From Pteria penguin (Eukaryota > Mollusca > Bivalvia > Pterioida > Pteriidae): a stretch of 64,000 nucleotides of DNA. Made by a program: the position numbers and the translations under genes. The DNA is taken from assembly GCA_035048485.1 (NCBI GenBank), contig CM068580.1, positions 39,359,585 through 39,423,584 on the forward strand. Direction: 5' to 3'. Below the pieces are notes generated by a model. It did no database searches. It was not told where the DNA came from and saw only the letters and a list, made by a program, of their open reading frames with translations. Of this stretch, positions 1-13,000 are shown one piece after another (position 1 is the stretch's first letter; the number at the start of each line of letters is the position of its first letter).

Positions 1-1020
1 ATATGTCTATGGGACACTAATGTCCCTCTAGTGTTATGACCCACAGCTAAAACTTAACAGGAAAGAATACAGAAGGAATTATCAACACAGACTCGTATAA
101 TGAATTTAGTCGGGCCATGATAACAGTGAATTCATAGTACATGTATCAATATTTCATCATTCAACAACAGAGGCTATGTTATGCTGAGATAGTAAACAAA
201 AACAACACCCCTTTCAATTTCATCAGTTCTACGGCCAGTTCTCTCTTTAAACCAGTTACCAGCTACTACTTTATAAGGAGTATTAAAACATGGTGCCGCA
301 TGTATTGCAAGACAATCACATTAAAAAATCTTGTAAATTCACATGTCAAAAGACAAAATAACAAATTAGCTTGGAAAATGGTCTTGTTCTCAAGCAGTAT
401 TTCCCTGAAAAATAAAAAAAGAATGGAAAACATAGCTCTAATCATTCAATCCTACCATTACATTATTAATATAATTTGAAAATCTTGAAGAAAAAAAGAA
501 AATGCATCAATTTATGACAAGAGCAACACTTGTGTTGCAAAATACCTCTATCACTTAATTTCTGAATAGCAACTTTCCACAAAAGGCAAAAATAACACTT
601 GCTCTAGGACAATTATATTTAAAAAATGATCTGATTGAATCAAAAGTTTAGCTTCATCTGTGAGACCTCTTATTAAACATACAACCATCCTTTAGCTTAA
701 ATATTCTAAAACATAACTGAAAAATATCTGGAATATTATTTTTCACCAGAGGGCAATTACTCTCGTAAAATGGAGACAATTGCAAAAAAAAAAAAAAAAA
801 AAATCACATGTAGGACCTCATCCTAAATATACATACTAAGTGTCACTTCAGTATCTCAAAACATGACTCAAAATTTTCTGGATAAAATGGCCATTGCAAG
901 TATATGTATACTATATAATCCTTAGAATGTTAATTATTTATACATGTATAACCATCACTGCATACCTAAAAGGCTAACATTACATTAATTCAAGTGTTAT
1001 ATGACTGAGAAGAAAAATAC

Positions 1021-4000
1021 CTGTGCTTGCTTCTTCTGCTCTTTCTCTTTCCTTCTTGCTTTCTTTGACTTATTGCTATTAATAAACGGTACATTTTGTA
1101 AAATACTATTATTCCAATGCTACCGATAGAACATTTGCAGAGCATATACCGAGTATATCTATATTATTACAGCAAATAAAATACAAGTAATATATAATTA
1201 CTATTTATATGTACTAGAAAGATTTAGTCTTTACTTACCTTTGTTTTACAGGGCCTTCTTCGTCTTGTGTACTGTCCGGAATCTCTGATGCTGGCTCTCT
1301 ACCGTCTTCTTTCTCATCCAAATTTACCTTATCAGAAAATAACTTTTCATCATATATGTATATATGTATATGTATACTGAAAGATAAACACTTCATGTAC
1401 GAACTTCAACAATGACGTATTTATTCAATCAGCTTATTTGAATATAAGTTTCAAATTTGGGCAGTTCATCTACTCAGTCAACTAGTAAAGACAGTACTCA
1501 GGTTAATTCATCTAGTTAAGACCGTATTCAGTCAGGTAAATCATCCAGTTCAGACAGTATTCGGTCAGGTAAATCATCTAGATAAGACAGAATTCAGTCA
1601 GGTAAAATCATCTAGTTAAGACTTTATTCAGTCAGGTTTATCATCTAGATAAGACTGTATTTAGTCCGGTAAATTCACCTAGTTAAGACTGTATTCAGTC
1701 AGTTCTTACAGTAAATCAGTCAGATAAATCATCTAGTTCAGACTGTATTCTGTCAGGCAAATCATCTAGATAAGACAGAATTCAGTCAGGTAAATCATTT
1801 AGTTAAGACATTACTCAGTCAGATAAATTCATCTACTTGAGACCGCATTCAGTCAGGTAATTCATCTAGTTAATAAAGAATTCAGTCCGGTAAATCATCT
1901 AGTTAAGACAGTATTCAGTCAGGTAAATCATATAGTTAAGACCGTATTCAGTCAGGTTAATCATCCAGTTAAGACAGTATTCTGTCAGGTAAATCATCTA
2001 TATAAGACAGAATTCAGTAAAGTAAATTCATCTAGTTAAGACAGTATTCAGTCAGGTATATCATCTAGATAAGACTGTGTTCAGTCAGGTAAATCATCTA
2101 GATAAGACAGTATTCAGTCAGGTAAATCATATAGATAAGACAGTATTCAGTCAGGTAAATCATCTAGATAAGACTGTATTCAGTCAGTTAAATCACCTAG
2201 ATAAGACTGTATTCAGTCAGGTAATTCATCTAGTTAAGACAGTATTCAGTCAGGTAAATCATCCAGTTAAGACAGTATTCAGTCAGGTAAATCATCTAGA
2301 TAAGACAGTATTCAGTCAGTAAATCATCTAGATAAGACTGTATTCAGTCAGGTAAATCATCTAGATAAGACTGTATTCAGTCAGGTAAATCATCTAGATA
2401 AGACAGTATTCAGTCAGGTAAATCATCTAGATAAGACAGTATTCAGTCAGGTAAATCATTTAGATAAGACTGTATTCAGTCAGTTAAATCACCTAGATAA
2501 GACTGTATTCAGTCAGGTAATTCATCTAGTTAAGACAGTATTCAGTCAGTTAAATCATCTAGATAAGACAGTATTCAGTCAGGTAAATTCATCTCATAGA
2601 ATTCAGTCAGGAAGTCATTTTGTTTAGAAACTTTTCAGTCACGTGACGGTACATTAATCCAGTTAACATTTGAGACTGACAATTTCAGTTCGGTAAACAA
2701 AAGGTCTGATTGATCAAGTATCTTTTCCGTCATGCATTAACGTTAATTCAACTACAGAGTGCAAATCAATGTTTAATCATTCTTTAAACAAAGTACCTCT
2801 TGCTGTTTTTGCTGTTTTCTTTTCTTCTTTTGTTTTTTGGATAACCTAAAATATACAGAGTTTTATCATATCAAACTATTTACAGCGTATCATAATGCAC
2901 ATCTATCTTTTACTTCCACTCACATGAACGCTAACCTCAAGGGGTATTAACGAGCTCGTGTATATCACGCTGTTCTATGTATCTATTACAAGTATACGTC
3001 GACTGTGAGAGGAAATCTTCATATTTCTGAAAAAACATATAGCTACATTCATGTTTGAACCTCTATTGATATCAATATTTAATCATTTCGTGGTATACAA
3101 CATATCATGACATCACTTTTCCATGAAACGAATATAATTCACCATATACTGAAAATGTATGCCAGTGGCATAGCTAGGCTGAAAACACTGTGTATGCTTT
3201 AAAAATGGAGGCGACAATTTTCGGGACCCTGAGTGATGAAGTAATATCATTACTGTATTATAAATTCTGTTTTATGGTGAAATCAACACTAGAAAAAATG
3301 TTAGAATAAGATTAAAGTATATCTTAGTAGCTGCTGTAATTTTGAGAAAGATGAGAACTAGTGCATGAATGTGAAATAATAGTGTCACTTAAATGGACCT
3401 GGTCCGAGACTGGAAAATTATAGCGTGAAAAGGATAAATTACGACAATATCTTATTTTTCCTCTTTTCCATAAATTATAAACTTTGTGTTAAATGCAAAA
3501 TTTAAAACTGAAATCCCTCAATGTTTTCGTAGAATAAAGGTAACTGAGTTGAATTAAATTCGGTTGTTTCAATTCTCCAAATAAGGCGATGCACCGCCCA
3601 CAATCATAAGCGTGCGCGGATATTCATTGTAGAAGACAACAGCAATGGTTCACATGGAGGAATACGAGCACGGGAAAAACAAAAATGTGGAAGGAAAAAA
3701 ACTATACACAGACTCCGAGGCAAAACAAAAAAAAAAAACAAAAAAGAAAAGTGGAACAAATGTTAGAATCGGGGTAAAGCTCGAGTTTCATTGTCACGTG
3801 ATTTATTCTTACCGTCCTCATCAATATTTAAAGAGTTGGCGTGGTTATATTGCAAATTTAAAATGGGCATATCTCGTTAACGACATTGACTTTGGTAACG
3901 CTATTTTTACATATTTTTACATAGTCCGAATTACTCAGATAATATCATAACAATCGATTGCCGTTTAAGAAATCCGTTTACATTTTTTTATACTTTTCCC

Positions 4001-7000
4001 GACTTCAATCGGACCATGCTCCTTTAAACAACAAACGGCGCTCTTTCGCATTCACAAATTTATCAACAACTTGCGCCGCATCCGTTGTTTATTCTACGTT
4101 TCCACTGAATTAATTCTAAGCACCTGTTATCGCATCATTTGAAATGTCATTAATCTGTGTATATTCTTTTGGGGGAAAATTAAGTGCATGCTTGAGTGTA
4201 CACGCATATATGGTAGCTACGCCGCTGTAGGAATACGGAGAGAAACCGAATTAATTCTACATACATGTATGCTTCAATGAAAGACGAACGCTCCTTTTTA
4301 CAAAAGCTTAGCCTTTTCACAAAACATTGATGCTATCGTGTGTTTCAGCGTATTGCTTCCTTGAACGTGTAACTAGAAGTCCTGCTATTACGACCTATTA
4401 AAATCCATGAAGGTGATACTGCGACGCAAATTAGGATATAGAATTTGACAACGCACTTTCTCTTCGTCTTGAAACACTTCAGCACGTACTTGCCAATTTC
4501 CTTTGTAACCGATACAATATCTTGGCTACAGTGTAAACCTTCTAATAATACAATATGCCATGACAATGCAAGTTGTCAGTCTGGCCAACGACAGCGTTGT
4601 CTAAATACCACAATAGTCCTCAGACATGGGCATACCTTCCATGACGGTTCTCATTCAGAGCAAGTAACTTAGTATTTCGTGTATAACTTTGACTTTGAAC
4701 CGATTGGATTTTAAACTGGAAGATTGATGAAATATGAATTACGAGAGATGTTCCAGTAAGGAAGCTACTGCAAACTATGATAGTTTAGACCGATCTGCCG
4801 ATCACGGACGACACCAATGGGATATCGACATACCTTACCGGAAATGCGTCATCGACAAGAGTTATTACTATTCTAAATCATCAAGTAAATATCAATCAAT
4901 GTAAAGCTCATGTTTAAAATTAAATCCTTAACGACATTTCTTTGAGAATTTTTGAAAGTCAATATCATGGTTGACAATGACACCCATAATGACATTTTGA
5001 ATAAACGTCAGTGGCGGATCCAGGATTACCAAAAAAAAAAGGGTAGGTCACAAGTAAAAGTCAAGTATTAGCCAAAATACTCAGCCATTTTTGGTACCAA
5101 ATCTGGAATTTTACTCCTATTATTTGAGCGTTTGCAATCTTATCATCTATATATGCATTGTAAATTATTAGCGAGGAACACCCCGCCCCCTCCCCCCACT
5201 AGATCCGCCACTGAACGTCGTAAAAGGAAACCAACATCCGAAAAGCTGATCTCGCAAATATAAGAATGCTGGCGATTATAAAAATATTAAAAGGCTGCCG
5301 ACTTTAAAAACATTAAATATTGCCGACTACAAAAACATTAAAATGTTGCCGACTATAAAAATGTAAAAAAAGGGCTTTAATTCTACTGTTAACCACTGCT
5401 TACAACGCTTGGGGAATTGACACTTTCCGAAAATTTGTCGCATTAGACAATCATTATGCAAAGAAAACATAGTTCTGTACTGCCAGCACATCGTCATGCT
5501 TTTTCATGCATCATACGCTCAGCTAATCTTCGATTATTTGAACATATACTGTAACAGATTTAATGTTGTCTATGAACTACTTGTGACTTTATATTACACG
5601 TCCTTAAAAAAAAGATATTTATTAACTTCCCTCCAGTGAAGAAATCACACACAAACCAAAAGCTTACAATGGCAATGTTACATGGAGTTGTATTATTTGG
5701 TATATGCTTAGTGATTTTTATACAGGGTGCCCCAGTACAGGACGCAGTGGAATCGAACCCAGTACCTAATGTGGACGCCAATAACCCGGGATATGACTTC
5801 CATGAGACATTAGACACAGTTCTGACAAAGGTCGAGCAACATGATTTGGAGATCGAGCAGTTGCAGCAGGAGATCAGGCAGATAGGGGATGTACTAGAGA
5901 AACAGTACTTTATCATCGGAAAACTGCAGGATTTAATGCAAATAGAGATGGAAGATCCAGGTAGGTTATATGCAATGTAGGGTTTAATACCACTCTCCCG
6001 ATCATGACATCATGTTGAAAAGGTTGGTCACTTCCTGTTTTCATGTTACGATATGTGAAAACTTGATAAAAGAGACATCCGATTCTAGTAAATACAGCTG
6101 TAAAACCAATTAAAATTTTGAATCTAATTCGGCAACTCAACCAACTGGCAGATTTTTAAAATATTAGACCACAGATATTAGAATTCTATGGATCCTATCA
6201 AGAAGTCTAATCTAACTACAGTCTGAATAAAGTAAGCCTGCCTGAAAATATGTACACCGAGGAATGTACAGCAATACAAATTTCAATATCATATCTCACT
6301 TTTAAATATTACATGTGATGAAAGACATTTACAAATGTTTGTCAGAGAGCGAACTATGAAAATTATGAACGTATAGCAGACTGCACAGCAAATATCTACT
6401 GCCTTAGCTGGTTTGTCAAAATCTGAAAGCGTATTAGTAAAGCTTATAATCTATAATTACTATGTAGGTTACCAAGATGACCCTGGTATGGAGCAGGTAA
6501 ACGCAGATGTAGTGAATGGAAATAACCCCCCTCCCATGGGTACCGAACATCCACCAGCGGTCCTAAAACAGTCTATTGTAGATACCCAGAACGACCTAAA
6601 GAACACTAAGCAGTCAGTGGAGGAACTAGAGACTGCACACCACCCACAACAGGGGACAGACCAGGGAGGCCCTAGCGGTACACAAGGCATTGTACCCAAT
6701 GACGAGGAAGACGACGCAATGAACATGATTCCTTCTAACTGATTGGGGATATTATACTGAATATAACACAGATTTGTGGAATAAAGTTTTGAGATTTTTG
6801 CTTAAAATGTATAATAATATACAAAAAGTAAGATATTTAAAAGACGATTAAACGGCTATTAAGTATCTTGTTTTCTACTAAATTAAATGAATAAAAGTAT
6901 AGTCAATATACCCAGGTTGAAAGTCTTATTATTTAAAAACTTCAGTCACACTGAGGTAACAGGAATTTACCAAAGCTGGAAACTTAATGCAGGGTTCGAA

Positions 7001-10000
7001 ACTTACTTATAAGCAACATAAAAAATTTTGCAAGTGGCTTTAATTCAAAGTCCCATACTAACATATCCAACTACCAATTAATACAATATCAATATTCTTG
7101 CAATAATTCATAGAACCACTGTACAAATGTAGTAAAGCAGGCATGATATAATCAGTAACTGTATTGATTTCATCTGCAACCGTTTTCCAATTCACTGGAC
7201 TCACAAGTGTTCCCTTCATATCCATGAATGAGTTTGCCGAGCTTTATTTAGACTGACCAGATGGCTCCACTCCTCTATCCTTGTCAGACATTTCTAGTCC
7301 TCATATTTTAATATAATTAAGATGTTTTGTTATACGTTTTAGTTCTTATTTTAATCAAACTTCGTGGTTTGAAGAACAGACTTAGTTTTCATCTATATTA
7401 AATTGTTACTTTATATTTCATTTTTTCATTGCCTGTACAATGTACATGTATATCACAATGCTTTGACAATTCTTGGCAAGAGAATACATGTATGCAATTG
7501 TTTTAAAAAGAACAGTTTGATATTCATATAAAATATTAACCTGAAAGGTTGAACTGGCAGTGTTTTCCTTGAAGGTATCAACTAATGGATCACGATCATG
7601 ACATACCTTTGTGTTACAAGGGAAAAAAACCCCAACACACACTGAGATTTTAAAGACCAGAGAAGCTGTTGGATGGACAGGCAGAAAAGGTTATTTATAG
7701 TATAAAGCTCAATTTTTTGCAGGGAGTATTACAATGCTGACTAAAACTGTTTTAACTCTACCCTGAGTAAAAACTCATGACACACCCGTGTGTCATATGT
7801 AAATTGTCCATCTAATGTATAAGTATCATGATTTTAGGATGAAAAGTCATCGAGAAATGCTATATTAGGAACTGGTTCACTGGCATCCTATGCATAAAGT
7901 CTCTTGACTCTAAGCTGAAAAGGCATCAAGTAAAAATCAGAAAATGCTCATGAAATAACAAAGTCCTGTAATCTGGATCTTTTGACTCCAAAATCAGTAG
8001 GGTTTGTTCTTTGTCCATAAGCATCTTAGGTATGAGGTATCACGGCTCAAAGGCTATAGAGATGCTGTACATGTATAGAATGCTCTGTCTAAGGACAGAC
8101 AGACACTGTGAAATCAGTATACTCTACAATTTTGTTGGCAAGAGTATAATTATGACCTGAGTTTTCAGGAAAATATAGAAGAAAACTGAAATGTTGAATA
8201 TATTAACAAAAGTACAGATATGTATAGAAAGACCTACTTTTTTTGTCTTTATCTAGTCACAAGAGGAGGCAACAATTTTGCAAAATATTTGAAATTTTTA
8301 AAAATGGGATTCTTTTTAGTACTAGTTGCCACATGTATAACATAAAAATGAAACAAAGAATAAAATGAAACACCTACTTCTGCTTGGAGATGAACTCTTC
8401 TTGAACTTCTTCATTTCCCCCTGAATCACTTCCTATCATTTCATCACTTTTTACACTTCCCTCCGTCTCTTCAAATAGTCCCTCTTCCTCCTCTAGTTGC
8501 TCCCTGAGTAATAACACATTTTCTTTGTGTTTTTTAGAACGTTCATGATTCAGAAGTCTGAAAAATAAAGTTCATCACAGTGCTAAAGGCAGATGACACA
8601 TTTATGAAAGAAGAAACTGTTTAAAAGAAGGACATTTAACATTTATTGTTTTTCAACTACTAACAGAGAAAGTAACTCTTTGAGTATTGTAATTAAAGTG
8701 GGAAATTTCCATATCAAAGAATTTTGCCTTTTGGGGTAATAAATACCCCCTCCACCCTCCCAGTTTTTGGTTGTTTTACTTTCACCTATTGGGTGAAATA
8801 AAAGCAATGTCAGCACTGAAGTAAACCTGTGAAAATTCATGCTTTGTTTCTTTTCATTAAGAATAGAAATGTAGTACACTTAGGGCAAAGTAGCCCACAG
8901 AAATTGATCCACAGTATCTCCTTGAAGAACAACAGCTGTACCCCCATTTTCATGTAAAAATGGCAATTAATATCGCATAATCCTAATAAGTAATGGGTGG
9001 CCATTTTTTTGCTACCAAGAATATCAATTTTAGATACTCTTGTAGTACCGGTAAGTTTTGTTCTGTAAAGTGTAATTGTATATCATGACTCATTCTAAAT
9101 TCGAAACTAAGTTAATAAAATTTATGTTTGCACAATTAAATCCAGCGTCCATAAGTTTGTCTGACATTTACCCATGTTACAATCAACACAGATTAAATAA
9201 ACAGGATCAGTTCCAAACATAATAAAACAACAGTAAGTATAGATATGTAAGACAAACTGTTTGGTCAGAATAAAGTTACACAATTCTTATTTTAGCCTTT
9301 ATGAAACTAAATTCTGATGGCAAATTAACCTACTATATCAATAAACCCAAATATGAGGACATGGCTTTGATATTTCATTTAACAATATGACCTTGACCTC
9401 TGATCAGGTGTAATTATCTGGTAGACTCATGAGGTAGTTTCAGTATGAGGAGATCTATACAAAATTGATCATACAGAGCTTTCAGTTTTTCCAACAAAGT
9501 GTTTAAAGTACACATACCACATACACTACTATCCCATTTCAAGAGTACATAAAAACATATTATCGATTTTGTTATACAAATTATGTGCATGTTGTACCTG
9601 TATTCTGCATAACTTTCAAACCTTTCAAAATTTTGAAAAATCTGAGTAAAAACTTTTTACAGATATCCCTTAAAGAAATGCAGGTGCAGTACAGATTTAT
9701 CTTATGTATTGACTTACGCCTTATCACTTTTAAAAGCCTTGTTACAGGCCACACAAAAAGGTTCTTCATTAAATTCTTCTTCCTCTATATCTTCATTTTC
9801 ACATTCTGTAAGCACACAGACAGAAAAAGTATAAAATGGTGTAATGATATACTGACAACAGACAACAGTTGTAGTTATTAAATGGAGCATTTGTAATGTT
9901 ATAAAGAAACATTACTCATATAAGAGCAAAATGAGCCTGTGCTTAATTTCAAGATAGCAAGTTTCTTATGAAGGACAAAAATTACTTCCTACTTTCTTTT

Positions 10001-13000
10001 TTCACATTTTTCTTAGGCCTATATCAAAGGGTCATAGCTTTAATAAAACCTGATGAAATCAATTGCATCTTAAATCAAAAATTTCTCTTTATATGATTTT
10101 GAATTATGTAACGTTTTGATTTGCATTAAGCAATGAATATGCATTATGATACAGAATTATTATTAGAGGTCTGACATCACATGACAAAAATATCCTCTGA
10201 ATAAAATAAGCCAGCGTGACCTAGTGGTATCGCGCTCGCCTCCTGATTGGGAGGCCGGGGTTCGAGTCCTGTTCTGGTCATGCCAGTGTCCTGTCTTTCG
10301 GATGAGACTGTAAGAACCGAGGCCCCGTGTCGTGGTATGCATGGCACATTAAAGATCACTCACTGCTTTGGGTGGGTCTGTTGCAGAGGTTAAAATTTGT
10401 ATGCCCCTCATCAGGCAGATGCCGTCACCATATACGTGAAATATTTGTGGTGTGATGTTAAACAAAAATCCATCAATCAATCAATCTGAATGAAATAATT
10501 TAATTTGTCTTCATATCAGATAACTGAATTTCCTAAATGTCAACAATTCCTTCAAAAATGATTAACTACAGAAAACAATCTGATATAAGACTACATGTAG
10601 TAAACAGAATCATCTTTTTTACCCTCTTCTGAAGAACTGGTGAACTGAGCTTCTAATTTCTGAAGGTCTTCTTCTAACTCTGTCATAGCCGACCAACCAC
10701 TTTCTTCATAGTTCTCTATTTGTCTACAAGGACATTGTTAACTTTACTGAATCAAGGATATAAAGCCCTGTCTATAATTACAAGTACAATATACATGTAT
10801 ACACAAAATCAGACTTGTAAAACTTTTGAATGGTTCATGTACTTTATGAAGATGTTTCTGTAATTAAAGAAAGGAAAGTCAAGATGATGAAGATCATTAA
10901 ATTCTTATCAAGATGGCATATGTTTCTCTGATTTGTAAGTCAGTTACACATAGAGATGTAAGGACACATAGATGAACATGGCCAATATACTCTTTTATCA
11001 TATACCATACATCTCAGACAAAAAATAAAGGTAAATTAATAACATTTGATTGCATAAAATTTTCACCCTTGCAGCAACAATCATCTAAATCAGACAATTT
11101 TGAAAACAGGACAGAACGACAGATCAAAAGCTATACAGTCCCATAACATTTCTGCCATGGACTTAAAAACGTTCTCGTGTGTAATTTTATTGAAAGATAA
11201 CTCTAATGGAAAAGAAGTGTACTTTGGATCAATGACATCAATGCCAAGATGTCTCTCAAATATGACTTGATTAAGATTGTGTTCGAAAAAGTTGACTAGT
11301 AATTACTCACTTACATTAAACAATATCTTTAATTCTTCACTACAGTTATCAATTACTGCATGTAAACCTGCTTCATTTGGTGGTAGATTGTACATTTTAT
11401 AATTCAATCTTCATCAGGAGTTGTTTCCAGTGTTACAGTTTTCTGTTTTCATCATTTAATTGTTATTCACAGAAGTTAAGCCCCTTAGATACATAACTTT
11501 CTTGATATATTATATCAACTACATGATATATGATACATTTTACAACTGTTTAAGGTAAAGAATGAATAAATTGATATATATTTCACTAACTTTAATTTTG
11601 CCTGTATTTGTTGCTCTCTCTTTTCCTTGGCCTTTTTTGCTATTTCTTCATTTCTTTCCTCCATTTTTTTCTAGAAGAATGTTAAAAATATCATATATGT
11701 CTGATAAAGGTACTGTAAACAATACATATATATAATGATATTAATGATCACATATGATACTGCCATTTACCCATATAAATTTTAATAATTGAGAACTGAA
11801 AGAAGAAAAAGACTCATTCCTTAATTAATCCTTCCACCTTTCATATGAGACTGTGACATTTAAAGTATTTTCACTTGTTCTATTTATGGTGTCATAAACA
11901 AATATGTCACTTGTTGGAGATTGTCAGACCCTCAGATGACATCACCGCGAAGGAAACTTATATTTTGTGGCAGTGAATAGTCTGTCACCTGTTTCACGGA
12001 AAATTTTACGATATCTTTTTACAAAATCGAGTTATTTATGTAAAATTGAAAATAAATTAAGAATTGTAAAATACAGACTAGAAATTATTTCAACATATAT
12101 GACAATTAAAAAACAAAGTTGATACCAGTATGCAATTTCTGAATTTTCATAATCTGGGTTACAGGGCTTTTGGCTCGTTACCTCCCACCTCCTCAATTAT
12201 ACCAATATTATATGAGTGATTAGTAATTTTGTACATTTTCCATTGTTTTATATAAAATATATGTGAACTCACTCTGTATGCCTGAACTCTCTTATCTCTT
12301 TTCTTAACAAATCTTACTAATGCCTGAAAAAAAAAGTGTGCAGTAGAAGAAAATTTTATCATATAAATAAGTATTGATTTCCAAGACATTTATAACAGTA
12401 TGAAAACTTAAGTTTTGTAAATATCCTTTAAAAGTATAGATGCATAGTCTAACGTCACCATGGATGATTGTATGGACGAGATGAGCATAGTATATCATAC
12501 GGAAGATAGAAGTCCTGTTGTCTATAGCAGTAAAGTTCAGTATATTACATGGATAAAACCTACAAATTGTTAAAGCTCCAGTGTGCATGCATAGAGTTAA
12601 AGTTAAACATTATATTATATGTCATAAATATGTCATACGCTTTATTTTCGTTTAAAGTTTTCTAACAAATGAGAATATTTTTTGAAAAAAACTGGATGAT
12701 AAATCAAACAGAAACGCTATTACTTAGTATTACAGATATATCTTTTTGTTTATTACCCTGACTTCTTCATTTCTCTCTTTTTTGGCTGCATCTCTAAGTT
12801 TTTTATTTTCTGCCTCCATTATTCTTCTAACTCTTCTATCTGGGGCCTCACGTGTGTCATATTTCTCCACCCATACATAGGACTTAACTGTGAAGTAATT
12901 CTCCCAGTAATCGTAGAATGCTTTCACTGTCTGCAAAATACAATGTATATATAGGCCTCACTGACAAATACTCCACGAAAATCTATCATTACTCAGTATA

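Noticed and set aside
2077..2322. 81-codon frame with an 11-residue repeat
   Set aside because: It follows directly from the 33-bp minisatellite period and has no start, splice or domain support.
1460..2630. CRISPR-like array
   Set aside because: Units are contiguous with no unique spacers, and the genome is animal.
10210..10280. Possible tRNA gene
   Set aside because: A- and B-boxes are present but the cloverleaf does not close, and a SINE body, tail and target duplication follow.
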